From NCBI GenBank assembly GCA_041687255.1, contig JAWLCL010000005.1:62001-126000 (forward strand): a DNA stretch of 64,000 bases, given 5' to 3'. Both the position numbers and the translations under genes were made by a program. The stretch is from Mariniphaga sp041687255. GTDB taxonomy: Bacteria; Bacteroidota; Bacteroidia; Bacteroidales; Prolixibacteraceae. Numbering within the stretch: the stretch's first letter is position 1; each line of letters begins with the position of its first letter. Of this stretch, positions 1 through 8,427 are shown one piece after another. Under the pieces are notes generated by a model that was not told the origin of the DNA, made no database searches, and saw only the letters and a list, made by a program, of their open reading frames with translations.

Positions 1-7
1 TATTTAC

Positions 8-400
8 TTATACCGGTTTTATTGTATACAAATATAAAAGAATCAAAATGTTGATAAGTATGCCTATGCCTCCTTGTGTATGCAGTTTACTGATACTTCC
101 ATCCCAAAATATAATATAAAGCACCGTAGATAAAATAACTGCAATTATTATACTCTGGTAAAGAAATGAATGGCCGGTTAAAGCAAGAATACCTGATAAA
201 ATAAAATTTAGGGCAGCAACAATGCATAAACCGGCGGCAAATATTTTATTTGAATGTCTACTGAATACATTTTTAAGCAACCATGAATTATCAGGCCAGA
301 CAAAATCTTTTTCCAAATCAAAGTAGTTTAGGCTATGCCCCATATATAACAGATGCACTAATCCATGCATTATAAAAAAGATACCGGTTAAAAAATTCAT
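8..400 (-). CDS. Small multi-pass membrane protein, function unknown
   Basis: I do not recognise this 130-residue protein. The sequence shows about four hydrophobic segments (roughly residues 2-24, 52-72, 78-97 and 108-126) joined by short loops, with the only sizeable polar stretch at residues 26-50 (rich in Asp, Lys, Trp and Asn). It has no signal-peptidase or lipobox motif, so it is probably an inner-membrane protein. It lies downstream of another membrane protein on the same strand (stop at 477, gap about 76 bases) and could be cotranscribed with it. No catalytic motif was seen. Confidence 0.6.
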   Translation of the reverse strand: MNFLTGIFFIMHGLVHLLYMGHSLNYFDLEKDFVWPDNSWLLKNVFSRHSNKIFAAGLCIVAALNFILSGILALTGHSFLYQSIIIAVILSTVLYIIFWDGSISKLHTQGGIGILINILILLYLYTIKPV

Positions 401-476
401 CTTGTATGTTTTATGTTAGAAACATCATCAGCTATTACAAATTAAAGTATCAGGAGCAGTCTTTTTTTCATTATTC

Positions 477-1142
477 TCACGAAAACCCGGCAGATAATTT
501 TCGCTCTTCAATATCTCTGGAAATTGCACAGATAAAAGTTACACTTGCTAAAATGACCGAGGAAAATAATAATATGAATACAATATTTAGGACAACATCA
601 GGATTATTTTGTCCGGGTAAAAATCCAAAAATTCCTAATTCCATTACAATTAACCATGAAATCAAGGTTGCCGGTAAACTATAAATCCATAGTGCCGAAA
701 TTGTTTTTCTCAATCTGACAGGAAGTGCTTTTTCCCACCAGAAAAGCGGTTTATTTATCCGGGTTGCAAATGCCCATGTTGGTAAAAACAGAACAATATA
801 ACCGATTCCACCCCCAACAAGAGTTAGCAACACCAACAACAATAAGAAAATAGTTGAGCCAAATTTCTTATGTATATATTTCAGCGACCAGATAATAATT
901 GCCAGACCTGTTATAACAGCAGCAATACCTGTTATTAAGTAATTGTTAATAAGAGTGATAGCTCCTTCCGTTCCATAAAGCCAGAACCGATGCGTTTCAC
1001 CAATGGCTTCTATAAAAAATCCGTTCGTGGGTTTATAGCCCTGAAGAATTTCAAATAATCCATGATTTAAAATACCCGACAGACCAAGCAGCACACCAAT
1101 AGCAGATGCTGTAATCCGGATATGTTTATTGAAACTGACCAT
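477..1142 (-). CDS. Six-segment membrane protein, function unknown
   Basis: The 221-residue protein has about six hydrophobic segments, the first at residues 9-30, then near 63-87, 97-122, 148-166 and 180-205. A short soluble loop (residues 32-60, with GETHRFWLYG) separates the first two. The C-terminus is charged (RDIEERK). There is no recognised domain. Together with the following 130-residue membrane protein it may form a two-gene unit of inner-membrane proteins. No TAnnTTTG box was found directly upstream. Function is unknown. Confidence 0.6.
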   Translation of the reverse strand: MVSFNKHIRITASAIGVLLGLSGILNHGLFEILQGYKPTNGFFIEAIGETHRFWLYGTEGAITLINNYLITGIAAVITGLAIIIWSLKYIHKKFGSTIFLLLLVLLTLVGGGIGYIVLFLPTWAFATRINKPLFWWEKALPVRLRKTISALWIYSLPATLISWLIVMELGIFGFLPGQNNPDVVLNIVFILLFSSVILASVTFICAISRDIEERKLSAGFS

Positions 1143-1339
1143 TACAGACTTCTATTTAGTTAAATTTTAACATCAATGGTCGGGTATTTTTAATATTCAT
1201 TTACGTAATAAGCTGATAGCCGTTACATTTCGTATTAAGTTTTATGTTGCCTTCCATGGCTTTAAATAAGGGATTACTTGTTTCTTAAGAGTTTATGCAC
1301 ATGCAAAAAAACTATCAATACCGTCAGGCATTAAAAAAG

Positions 1340-1834
1340 TTAATCTTCAAAATCAAAATCATCCGGATCAAAAGGAATGTCATCATCAGGATCTATGTCA
1401 AACGGACCTACTCCAGGCGGATTAAACAGCCCCCAGCGGTCGATGATGTAATTCTCCCGGTCAAATCCGGCCACCCAGTCGATGAACAACAGCCGGTATT
1501 CTTCTATTAAATCACGCACCATGTTGAAATATTCGACCTCCTTAAAACCAAACATCTCCAGCGAATGATTGGAAATCTTTAAATCATGGGCGGCTCTGCG
1601 TATAAAGGCAGCACTCTCCATCCGGATGTCATACAAGTCGCCTCCCTCTGCACCGGCAACTTTTACAGTTAACATCCTGGCATCGCTGATAATTTGCCAT
1701 TTGATGGATTGAAGATGTTCGTCATCTTCAGGAATAAGTTCACCGATCCTACGAACCAAATCAAGAATTTCTTTGCCCTTTTTATAAATGGGCAGGTTTT
1801 CAGTTTTTAAATGTTCATTATCTTCCTCGTGCAT
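1340..1834 (-). CDS. Hypothetical acidic protein (intact copy of a tandemly duplicated gene)
   Basis: A 164-residue soluble, mostly helical protein that I do not recognise. The N-terminal half is charged (EEDNEHLKTENLPIYKKGKEIL). The C-terminus is strongly acidic, ending in a run of Asp/Glu with FDIDPDDDIPFDPDDFDFED. The middle contains SNHSLEMFGFKEVEYF. The start at 1834 follows an AT-rich leader. Its first 94 codons and all of its upstream region are repeated without any difference 499 bp away, so a truncated sister gene sits directly upstream. The acidic tail exists only in this copy. Confidence 0.6.
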   Translation of the reverse strand: MHEEDNEHLKTENLPIYKKGKEILDLVRRIGELIPEDDEHLQSIKWQIISDARMLTVKVAGAEGGDLYDIRMESAAFIRRAAHDLKISNHSLEMFGFKEVEYFNMVRDLIEEYRLLFIDWVAGFDRENYIIDRWGLFNPPGVGPFDIDPDDDIPFDPDDFDFED

Positions 1835-2551
1835 AAGATTAAAATTAAACCAGACAGGTTGATGTTAATCTATTTTTTGATGAATATAAATACATTTTAA
1901 GATTAATTGATGCTGCTGGAATAAAAAATCAATATTGGAGAATCAAACTCAAAAAATTAAATAACCAGATATTGAAAAAAACACCCGCAATTTAAATTAG
2001 ATGAGCCATCGCTGTTCAGATTTTCGGAAAGAACCAACTGTAGTGTTAATACATCTCCAGCGAATGATTGGAAATCTTTAAATCATGGGCGGCTCTGCGT
2101 ATAAAGGCAGCACTCTCCATCCGGATGTCATACAAGTCGCCTCCCTCTGCACCGGCAACTTTTACAGTTAACATCCTGGCATCGCTGATAATTTGCCATT
2201 TGATGGATTGAAGATGTTCGTCATCTTCAGGAATAAGTTCACCGATCCTACGAACCAAATCAAGAATTTCTTTGCCCTTTTTATAAATGGGCAGGTTTTC
2301 AGTTTTTAAATGTTCATTATCTTCCTCGTGCATAAGATTAAAATTAAACCAGACAGGTTGATGTTAATCTATTTTTTGATGAATATAAATACATTTTAAG
2401 ATTAATTGATGCTGCTGGAATAAAAAATCAATATTGGAGAATCAAACTCAAAAAATTAAATAACCAGATATTGAAAAAAACACCCGCAATTTAAATTAGA
2501 TGAGCCATCGCTGTTCAGATTTTCGGAAAGAACCAACTGTAGTGTTAATAC
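1552..2551. repeat. Perfect 499-bp direct tandem duplication
   Basis: Bases 1552-2050 and 2051-2549 are identical at every position I compared. Identity runs two bases further (AC at 2051-2052 and 2550-2551), so the junction has 2-bp microhomology. The unit covers the 5' 94 codons of a hypothetical minus-strand gene plus its upstream region, up to the stop codon of the neighbouring lipoprotein gene. No transposase, inverted terminal repeat or target-site duplication is visible, which fits slippage or microhomology-mediated duplication. Zero divergence means it is very recent, or is an assembly artefact. Confidence 0.95.
2046..2333 (-). pseudogene. Truncated duplicate of the hypothetical acidic protein gene
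   Basis: This 95-codon frame is identical to the first 94 codons of the intact copy at 1340-1834, up to SNHSLEM. It then reads through the duplication junction into one Tyr codon and a stop. It lacks the C-terminal 70 residues, including the acidic tail. It keeps a full copy of the upstream region, so it could still be transcribed and make a truncated protein. It is best treated as a gene fragment. Confidence 0.8.
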
Positions 2552-3078
2552 TAGGGAAGAGGACTGCCCACTGCAATATCACACCTGTGCCACGGCTGTC
2601 CGTGAGGTGGATTCAGGGAGGGTTTGGTTCCTGTAGCGGGAGCGGAGGCGCTGCGGGTTTGCGTGGAATTCATCCGCATGGCATTTTCAATCGTTGGAGC
2701 AGTTGCGTTATTTGAAACAGTGGGTGCCTGACCTGAAATCCGGGGTGCTGCAGTCTGAACCTGATTAGTCGTTGCAGGCCGGGTAGTATTTGCAGGCGGG
2801 GAATTAAGCGGTGCGCCAACAGGAATATCGCAACGGTGAAAAGGTTCTCCGTGCCGTGGATTGAGCATCACTTCAGCATTGTTTTGTGCTGGGGAAGGCT
2901 GTGATGCTGTTTCTTCTTCATCCACCTGAGCCGGATTGGCAGCTGCCGGATCAATTTGTTCCTGGTTCTGCGGCAGAACAGGTACTTGTTTTATTTGATT
3001 TGATTCCTTTTGTGCAGGACTGCAGGAAATCATAACTGATAAAACTGATACTATAATTAAGATTATTGTTAACTTCAT
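2551..3078 (-). CDS. Lipoprotein with two HGxPxHRCDI repeats
   Basis: A 175-residue predicted lipoprotein. The signal peptide ends in an MISC lipobox with the lipidated Cys at residue 19. The rest is a Pro/Gln/Thr/Ala-rich, probably disordered linker carrying two copies of a short motif: residues 72-91 (LNPRHGEPFHRCDIPVGAPL) and 155-174 (LNPPHGQPWHRCDIAVGSPL). From general knowledge this LNPxHGxPxHRCDIxVGxPL motif recurs in Bacteroidota secreted proteins, with no function that I know. The conserved His, Cys and Asp could bind a metal or haem (inference). The stop codon coincides with the edge of the 499-bp duplication. Confidence 0.7.
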   Translation of the reverse strand: MKLTIILIIVSVLSVMISCSPAQKESNQIKQVPVLPQNQEQIDPAAANPAQVDEEETASQPSPAQNNAEVMLNPRHGEPFHRCDIPVGAPLNSPPANTTRPATTNQVQTAAPRISGQAPTVSNNATAPTIENAMRMNSTQTRSASAPATGTKPSLNPPHGQPWHRCDIAVGSPLP

Positions 3079-3400
3079 AATAATTTATTTTTTTCTGTAT
3101 TTGACATGCTCATGCTATAGGTCGTAAACATACAAAAATAATTTACAATACCCTTTCTTTTTTCCTGAATTGAAATTCAATAGTTGCAAGGTTTCTGTGA
3201 ATTATGAGGCCGAACTACCGGAAGCAACAGAACATTTCTGCTGAAAATAGAACAGATGTTTTTTGCACAGGAAAATACATCTTTCGCAGATTCCTTCCGT
3301 AATATTTAACCGGCAAATCATGGTTCTTGCTGATAAGCCGGGAAGATAAGAATGCTGAGGATTTCAAATGCTATTTATCTTTAAGCGGTTCCAAGAAGGG
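3079..3400. other. Intergenic region with a candidate promoter for the HRCDI lipoprotein
   Basis: On the minus strand TATTTTTG at 3140-3133 matches the Bacteroidota -7 box and lies about 55 bases before the lipoprotein start at 3078. The rest, between this promoter and the mnmE stop at 3401, shows no open frame of note and no clear terminator. Confidence 0.45.
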
Positions 3401-4798
3401 TTACTTTCCGATGCAGAAATTCTTAAAAATATGCCCCAGCACTTCATGGGTTGATACCTCACCGGTAATCTGCCCCAGGTAGTGGAGGCATTCGCGGATG
3501 TCCTGGGCCAGGAAATCGCCCGTGAGGCCTGTATCGAGTCCCTGCAGCACACGCACGATCGCTTCGTGGGCGCTTTTAAGCATTTCGTAATGCCGGGCGT
3601 TGGTGACAATCACATCTTCTTGGTTCAGCTCACCGGTGTTTACGGCATGAATCATCTGATCAATCAGTTCTTCCAGGTTGCGCTTTTCCCGGGCGGCGAG
3701 GAACACCAGTTTTTCGTTTTTCCGAAGCACCAGTTTTTCCAGTTCCCCGATTGTCTCCGGCTTTCCGGAATCAATCTTGTTGGGAACAATGATAAGGTGC
3801 TGTCCTTTGACCATCCGCTCGCGAATTTTGTCGATACGCCCTTCAACAACAGGGTAGGGGTTTTGGGTATCCACAACCAGCAACACCACTGTAGCTTCGC
3901 TCAATTTATGGTAGGTGCGTTCTATACCCAGCGATTCGATGTGGTCGAGAGTATCGCGAATGCCGGCGGTATCGAAAAACCGGAAGGCAGTGCCGTGAAT
4001 GTTGACAACATCCTCTATCACATCGCGTGTGGTACCGTGAATTTCGGAAACAATGGCCTTGTCTTCGTTCAGCAAGGCATTCAGCAGAGTCGATTTGCCA
4101 ACATTTGTTTCGCCTACAATAGCCACAGGGATGCCGTTTTTGATGGCATTGCCCAGTTGAAATGAATCTTTCAGTTTCCGAAGCAGTCGCTCCACTTTAT
4201 CAGCAAGTTTCCTTAATTCGGTGCGGTCGGCAAATTCCACATCCTCCTCGGCAAAATCAAGTTCCAGTTCCACCATAGCCGTAAAATGCAGCAACTGGTC
4301 GCGCAGTTCCCCGATTTCAGATGAAAAACCACCACGCATCTGGTTCAGGGCCAGCCGGTGGGCAGCAGCATTGGAAGAAGCAATGACATCGGCCACAGCT
4401 TCTGCCTGCGAGAGGTCCATCTTACCGTTCAAAAAAGCACGTTGGGTAAATTCACCCGGGCGGGCAAGACGTGCACCATTCTCAACCAACAGCTCGAGCA
4501 ATTTCTGCTGAATATATACCGAACCGTGGCAGGAAATCTCAACGATGTCCTCTCCTGTAAAAGAATGCGGAGCACGAAACAATGCAACCACCACTTCATC
4601 AATAATTTCACCTTCTGAAACAATCTTTCCAAAATGAAGGGTGTTGGCAGGTTGATCCTGAAGTTTTTTGTTTTCTTTGGGACTCTGAAACAGTTTACCG
4701 GCAATGGCTATGGCATCGCTTCCCGAAAGCCTGACAACTGCCAGGGCTCCTGTTCCTGGTGATGTTGAAATGGCACAAATAGTCGACTCATCAAGCAT
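3401..4798 (-). CDS. mnmE: tRNA uridine-5-carboxymethylaminomethyl modification GTPase MnmE
   Basis: MnmE (TrmE) works with MnmG to put the 5-carboxymethylaminomethyl group on U34 of certain tRNAs. The 465-residue length is typical. Residues 1-120 form the formyl-tetrahydrofolate-binding N-domain (starts MLDESTICAISTSPGTGALAVVRLSG-like). The embedded Ras-like G domain shows GETNVGKS (P-loop), DTAGIRDT (G3) and NKID (G4). The protein ends in CIGK, the C-terminal motif with the catalytic Cys. The start at 4798 is supported by TATCTTTG at 4823-4816, 17 bases upstream. It is divergent from the sirtuin gene. Identification is secure. Confidence 0.97.
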   Translation of the reverse strand: MLDESTICAISTSPGTGALAVVRLSGSDAIAIAGKLFQSPKENKKLQDQPANTLHFGKIVSEGEIIDEVVVALFRAPHSFTGEDIVEISCHGSVYIQQKLLELLVENGARLARPGEFTQRAFLNGKMDLSQAEAVADVIASSNAAAHRLALNQMRGGFSSEIGELRDQLLHFTAMVELELDFAEEDVEFADRTELRKLADKVERLLRKLKDSFQLGNAIKNGIPVAIVGETNVGKSTLLNALLNEDKAIVSEIHGTTRDVIEDVVNIHGTAFRFFDTAGIRDTLDHIESLGIERTYHKLSEATVVLLVVDTQNPYPVVEGRIDKIRERMVKGQHLIIVPNKIDSGKPETIGELEKLVLRKNEKLVFLAAREKRNLEELIDQMIHAVNTGELNQEDVIVTNARHYEMLKSAHEAIVRVLQGLDTGLTGDFLAQDIRECLHYLGQITGEVSTHEVLGHIFKNFCIGK

Positions 4799-4815
4799 AT
4801 TCGCTAACTTTTGTG

Positions 4816-4823
4816 CAAAGATA
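4816..4823 (-). promoter_or_regulatory. -7 box of mnmE (TATCTTTG)
   Basis: Minus-strand TATCTTTG is a full match to TAnnTTTG and ends 17 bases before the mnmE start codon. It overlaps the first codons of the longest possible sirtuin frame, an argument against starting the sirtuin at 4811. Confidence 0.6.
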
Positions 4824-4879
4824 TACCATTTATTTTGATTAGTTTTAAGCTAAAATCAATGGCAATTGTTAACGGATAT

Positions 4880-5620
4880 ATGGATTTACTTATAAAAGAA
4901 ACGGCTGAGATAATTAAGGAATCGAAATTTACCATTGCTTTTACCGGTGCGGGGATATCGGTGGAAAGTGGCATTCCCCCTTTTCGCGGCGAAGAGGGAT
5001 TGTGGAACAAGTACAACCCCGAGGTCCTTGACCTGGGTTTTTACATGAATAATCCGGAAGAATGCTGGGAGTATATCAGGGAAATATTTTACGATTTTTT
5101 TGCAGATGCCAAACCCAACAAGGCCCACCAGGTGCTTGCCCGGATGGAACAGGAAGGTTTTTTGCAATCGGTGATAACCCAAAACATCGACAACTTGCAC
5201 CAGGAAGCCGGCAGCCATATTGTACACGAATTCCATGGTAATTCAAAACGGCTGATATGCCGAAAATGCGGTGAAACCTATGATGTAAAAGACATCGACA
5301 TGAAAAAAATACCGCCCCGGTGCGCTGCGGATAATGTTATACTGAAGCCCGATTTCATATTTTTTGGGGAAGGCATACCTACAGCGGCTTTCGAGAATTC
5401 GTTCGCTGATGCCGAGAAATGCGAGGTGTGCATTATCGTCGGTTCTACCGGTGAAGTCACCCCTGCATCGTTTGTTCCGCGGGCTGCAAAGCAAAGTGGT
5501 GCTACCATCATTGAAATAAATCCGCGCGAGTCGCTTTTTACCGATTCCGTTACCGACTTTCATTTACAGGGGAGCGCCAGTAAAATCCTTGCCCTGCTCG
5601 AACAGCATTTGTTTGAATAA
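4880..5620 (+). CDS. Sir2-family NAD-dependent protein deacylase
   Basis: Sirtuins remove acyl groups from lysine using NAD, giving nicotinamide and O-acyl-ADP-ribose. Visible motifs are GAGISVESGIPPFRG near residues 23-37, TQNIDNLHQEAG, the catalytic His 119 in HEFHGN, and VGSTGEVTPAS. The zinc site is incomplete: Cys127, Cys130 and Cys148 are present, but the usual fourth Cys, three residues after Cys148, is Asp151 (CAAD). The frame opens at 4811. I chose the ATG at 4880 (246 residues) because the family begins close to this point and 4811 lies in the divergent mnmE promoter. An ATG at 4859 is also possible. Confidence 0.9.
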   Translation: MDLLIKETAEIIKESKFTIAFTGAGISVESGIPPFRGEEGLWNKYNPEVLDLGFYMNNPEECWEYIREIFYDFFADAKPNKAHQVLARMEQEGFLQSVITQNIDNLHQEAGSHIVHEFHGNSKRLICRKCGETYDVKDIDMKKIPPRCAADNVILKPDFIFFGEGIPTAAFENSFADAEKCEVCIIVGSTGEVTPASFVPRAAKQSGATIIEINPRESLFTDSVTDFHLQGSASKILALLEQHLFE

Positions 5621-5668
5621 AATGCCGCTCTCCTATAAAACGAATATTAAATTTAGCTTTTACAGTCA

Positions 5669-6640
5669 ATGAATCAAAACCAAAAACTTGTTTGCCGGAT
5701 CTGCGGAAACAATCATAATAACAAAACCTTCGTTGCAAAGGAAATGATGCTGGGGTTGAAGGATGAATTTACCTATTTTGAATGCTCAAAATGCCGGTGC
5801 CTGCAGATAGCCGAATTTCCTGAAGATATGTCCAGGTATTATCCTTCAGGTTATTACAGTTTCAGAAAAGTTAAAAGAGGCAGTGTAAAAAGTCTTACCG
5901 GTTTTTTACATAAACTCAGGGTGAAGTCCGGCATCTTACCGGGTTATAATTTCCCGGGTTCAATCGTTGATACGCTGCTGCCTTTTAGAAATACAGCCTT
6001 TTTAAAAGGGAGGGTAAAGGATACAGATGCCCGGATACTTGATGTAGGATGCGGAAACGGAGAAAAGTTTCTGGAGCCGCTTTACCGGGCAGGTTTCCGA
6101 AATGTTGCGGGTTGCGACCCCTACCTGGAAGAAGAAATGACCGGCTCCGGAGTACCCGCTGTTTACAAAAAAGAGTTGTCGGAAATGAAAGGGGAATGGG
6201 ATGTAATTACCTTTAACCATTCGTTTGAACACCTTGCTAATCCTCTGGAAACGCTTCAGGAGGCAAGTAACTTGTTAATTCAGGGAGGATACTGCATCAT
6301 CCGTATTCCTACAGCTTCATCTTTTGCCTGGCAGCATTACAGCGTTAACTGGTTTCAGCTGGATGCTCCCCGCCACTTTTTTCTTCATTCGGTACAAAGC
6401 ATCCGCTACCTGGCTGAAAAAGCAAATTTTGAACTGCAGGATGTAGTTTTTGATTCCACTCACCACCAGTTCACAATCAGCGAACGCTACAAAAAAGGAA
6501 AAACAATGAAGGAACGTAGCTACAGCACAACATTTGGCCGGCTGGCAAACGTTATCAAAAAATTTAAATTTGGCCTTCAGGCCCGTAAGTTAAACAGGGA
6601 AAAAAGAGGCGATCAGGCCATCTTTTATTTAAAAAAGTAA
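5669..6640 (+). CDS. Class I SAM-dependent methyltransferase with N-terminal Cys-cluster
   Basis: A 323-residue protein. The N-terminus carries CRICGN and, about 30 residues on, CSKCRCLQI, a zinc-ribbon-like pair seen in sugar and glycan C-methyltransferase-like proteins. The methyltransferase core has motif I ILDVGCGNGEKFL, an acidic residue in GCDPY, and NHSFEHLANP, typical of Methyltransf_11/23-type enzymes. It is probably cytosolic. The substrate cannot be read, but glycan work is plausible because the convergent neighbour is an RgpF-like protein. Its stop codon is only 3 bases from that gene's stop. Confidence 0.8.
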   Translation: MNQNQKLVCRICGNNHNNKTFVAKEMMLGLKDEFTYFECSKCRCLQIAEFPEDMSRYYPSGYYSFRKVKRGSVKSLTGFLHKLRVKSGILPGYNFPGSIVDTLLPFRNTAFLKGRVKDTDARILDVGCGNGEKFLEPLYRAGFRNVAGCDPYLEEEMTGSGVPAVYKKELSEMKGEWDVITFNHSFEHLANPLETLQEASNLLIQGGYCIIRIPTASSFAWQHYSVNWFQLDAPRHFFLHSVQSIRYLAEKANFELQDVVFDSTHHQFTISERYKKGKTMKERSYSTTFGRLANVIKKFKFGLQARKLNREKRGDQAIFYLKK

Positions 6641-6643
6641 CAT

Positions 6644-7456
6644 TTACCTGAAAATTTCATCCACTGCTTCCCGAAGATTCCATTCCGGATTTCCATACTT
6701 TTGGGCAAGCTTTTTAAATTGAGCCTTTTTTCTGAATAATTTCCAGCTTTTCTTCAGCACAACTTTCTTCTTCAGCAAAGGATATCCTTCGTTCAACAAT
6801 TCCCTGTGAAGTACATGTGTCACATTCCTGCCATTGTGATTATACTTTTGCAACAACTGCCGGCTGTTAAAATAAGCGGCACAGGTTAATCCGTTTTTTA
6901 ACAAAAACTGACTCACTCCCAGCTCCCAGTCGTTAATTACTTTTCGGCGTAATTTCTTTTTATCTTTCTCCTGAAAAATATTTTCGGGGTCAACATGCTG
7001 AAAAAACTGAGGAAGCAATTTTACCGCCCCCAAATTGAATACAATAAAATGGCTTTGAATGTGGTAGTTGTTTTCGTGTGTGGAAAACCAGGGCGCCTCG
7101 TGAGAATCAACCAATCCCCAGAAATCAACATTTTGAATCTCATTCCAGTTAAACAGGAAATCCAGCCGGTTCAGCAGAAGGTTTGAATCGTTAACACAAG
7201 CAATGCGGTTATATTCAAATGGATTTATTCCCAGAAAGCCTTTATAAAACTTCCCAAAATCGTACCCTTCATTTTTTACGAACTGAATCTGAATGTTATT
7301 ATTTAATCCTGCAGGTTGATTTTTCAAAATTCTGTTGTTGGCTATCATTCTTACTTCATCGAAATGCCGGGAAAGCTCATTTATGTAATACTGAACATAC
7401 AAGGGAATAAATTCTTCAGGAGAATAATGCAGGAAAAAACAAATGCTTTTATTCAT
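6644..7456 (-). CDS. RgpF-like (rhamnan synthesis F family) glycan protein
   Basis: A 270-residue protein resembling the RgpF/rhamnan-synthesis-F family. It starts SICFFLHYSPEEFIPLYVQYYINEL, then has NEGYDFGKFYKGF and a region around IACVNDSNLL, the glycosyltransferase-A-like part of that family. The C-terminus is basic (KKKVVLKKSWKLFRKKAQFKK). Such proteins act in assembly of surface polysaccharides. No membrane segments are seen. A TACTTTTG box at 7486-7479 supports the start at 7456. The acceptor and sugar are not known. Confidence 0.65.
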   Translation of the reverse strand: MNKSICFFLHYSPEEFIPLYVQYYINELSRHFDEVRMIANNRILKNQPAGLNNNIQIQFVKNEGYDFGKFYKGFLGINPFEYNRIACVNDSNLLLNRLDFLFNWNEIQNVDFWGLVDSHEAPWFSTHENNYHIQSHFIVFNLGAVKLLPQFFQHVDPENIFQEKDKKKLRRKVINDWELGVSQFLLKNGLTCAAYFNSRQLLQKYNHNGRNVTHVLHRELLNEGYPLLKKKVVLKKSWKLFRKKAQFKKLAQKYGNPEWNLREAVDEIFR

Positions 7457-7478
7457 ACTTATCGGTTGTTGAACGGCT

Positions 7479-7486
7479 CAAAAGTA
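7479..7486 (-). promoter_or_regulatory. -7 box of the RgpF-like gene (TACTTTTG)
   Basis: A full TAnnTTTG match on the minus strand, ending 22 bases before the start codon at 7456. No clear -33 TTTG was found at the usual distance. Confidence 0.5.
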
Positions 7487-7600
7487 ACTACATTTTACTA
7501 AAGTGAATATGAACTTCACCAGAGAAGCATTTTTTTACAGAGGAATAAACTTATTGACAAGGTATAATAATTTTTGTTCATTTATATTTCATTCATTTCG

Positions 7601-7608
7601 TATATTTG
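7601..7608 (+). promoter_or_regulatory. -7 box (TATATTTG) for the small ORF and/or methyltransferase at 7774
   Basis: A full match to TAnnTTTG with a T-rich TTTTTG 24 bases upstream. The distance to the methyltransferase start (166 bases) is much longer than for other promoters in this window. Confidence 0.45.
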
Positions 7609-7646
7609 AGTTATAAACCATTATATGTCAGTTGAAAAGAACATAA

Positions 7647-7748
7647 ATGGCAACTATTACATCAGTTTTTGTTGTATGTTGTATTCCTAATGCAAATAAA
7701 GGAAAACCAATGAAAAAAGAAGCAACAATATCGGGTGGACTGGATTGA
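7647..7748 (+). CDS. Possible 33-residue small ORF
   Basis: An ATG-to-TGA frame of 33 codons lies between a good promoter and the methyltransferase gene. It starts MATITSVFVVCCIPNANKGK and ends in TISGGLD. It has a short hydrophobic part with a Cys pair, then a Lys-rich part. There is no homologue that I recognise and no ribosome-binding evidence. It may be a leader peptide or chance. Confidence 0.2.
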   Translation: MATITSVFVVCCIPNANKGKPMKKEATISGGLD

Positions 7749-7773
7749 ATAACTCTCTTAAACAAATAGATTT

Positions 7774-8427
7774 ATGTTTACAAAAAGACATAGAGGCGGA
7801 AGGGATTATTATGAAAGCGTCAGGTCTGAAATGGAATCTTTTGTTGCAGAGGCTCCCAAACGGAGCATTGAATTTGGATGCTCAAGCGGAGGCTTTTCGG
7901 AAATCCTTAAAATAAAATGTAACTGCGAGACCTGGGGCATCGATATAGATGAAAAATCAGTGGAGATAGCCCGTACAAAGATGGACAAGGTTTTCCTGGG
8001 AAATGCTTTTGAGCTGGTAGAAAACCTGCCGGAAAATTATTTTGACTGCATCATCTGCAATGATTTTATTGAACATCTACATTCTCCTGATTTATTCTTC
8101 AGCAAAGCGCGAAGATGTCTTACAAAAGGGGCAGTATTAATTTGTTCGCTTCCTAACGTGAGGCATTGGAAACATGTAAACCGATTTCTTTTTTTAAAAG
8201 ACTGGAAGTATAAGAAAAGTGGAATCCTTGACTATACCCACCTGCGTTTTTTTACTAAAAAGAGCATGATACGATCGATAAAAGAGTGGGGGTTTACCAT
8301 TGAAAAAATAAAGGGTATACGGCCTACCAAAAGCCCTTTTTTTTATTTGTTCGCATTTATTACATTTAATTATATTGGCGACATGCGTTATCTGCAGTAT
8401 GGATTTCGCGCCCGGCTGAAAGATTAA
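7774..8427 (+). CDS. Class I SAM-dependent methyltransferase
   Basis: A 217-residue methyltransferase of the Methyltransf_11/23 type. Motif I is IEFGCSSGGFSEIL, with an acidic residue in GIDIDEKSVEIA. The DFIEHL segment after FDCIICN is the usual post-II motif in glycan and small-molecule methyltransferases. The C-terminal part (LDYTHLRFFTKKSM) is also typical. The substrate is unknown. It lies alone between the RgpF-like gene and the peptidase gene, and may belong to the same surface-glycan functions as the methyltransferase at 5669. Confidence 0.8.
   Translation: MFTKRHRGGRDYYESVRSEMESFVAEAPKRSIEFGCSSGGFSEILKIKCNCETWGIDIDEKSVEIARTKMDKVFLGNAFELVENLPENYFDCIICNDFIEHLHSPDLFFSKARRCLTKGAVLICSLPNVRHWKHVNRFLFLKDWKYKKSGILDYTHLRFFTKKSMIRSIKEWGFTIEKIKGIRPTKSPFFYLFAFITFNYIGDMRYLQYGFRARLKD

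Larger units (their letters stand above)
7457..7773. other. 317-bp divergent intergenic region with an unexplained long leader
   Basis: Besides the minus-strand promoter at 7479-7486, the plus strand has TATATTTG at 7601-7608, a full -7 match with TTTTTG 24 bases upstream. The next annotated gene starts only at 7774, leaving about 155 bases of leader. Within this lies a 33-codon frame (7647-7748), listed separately. Confidence 0.5.

Noticed and set aside
1295..1510. 71-codon plus-strand frame
   Set aside because: Mostly opposite the acidic hypothetical gene; its basic translation mirrors the acidic tail.
3482..4165. 227-codon plus-strand open frame opposite mnmE
   Set aside because: It is antisense to a highly conserved gene and shows no domain; the frame is a shadow of mnmE codon use.
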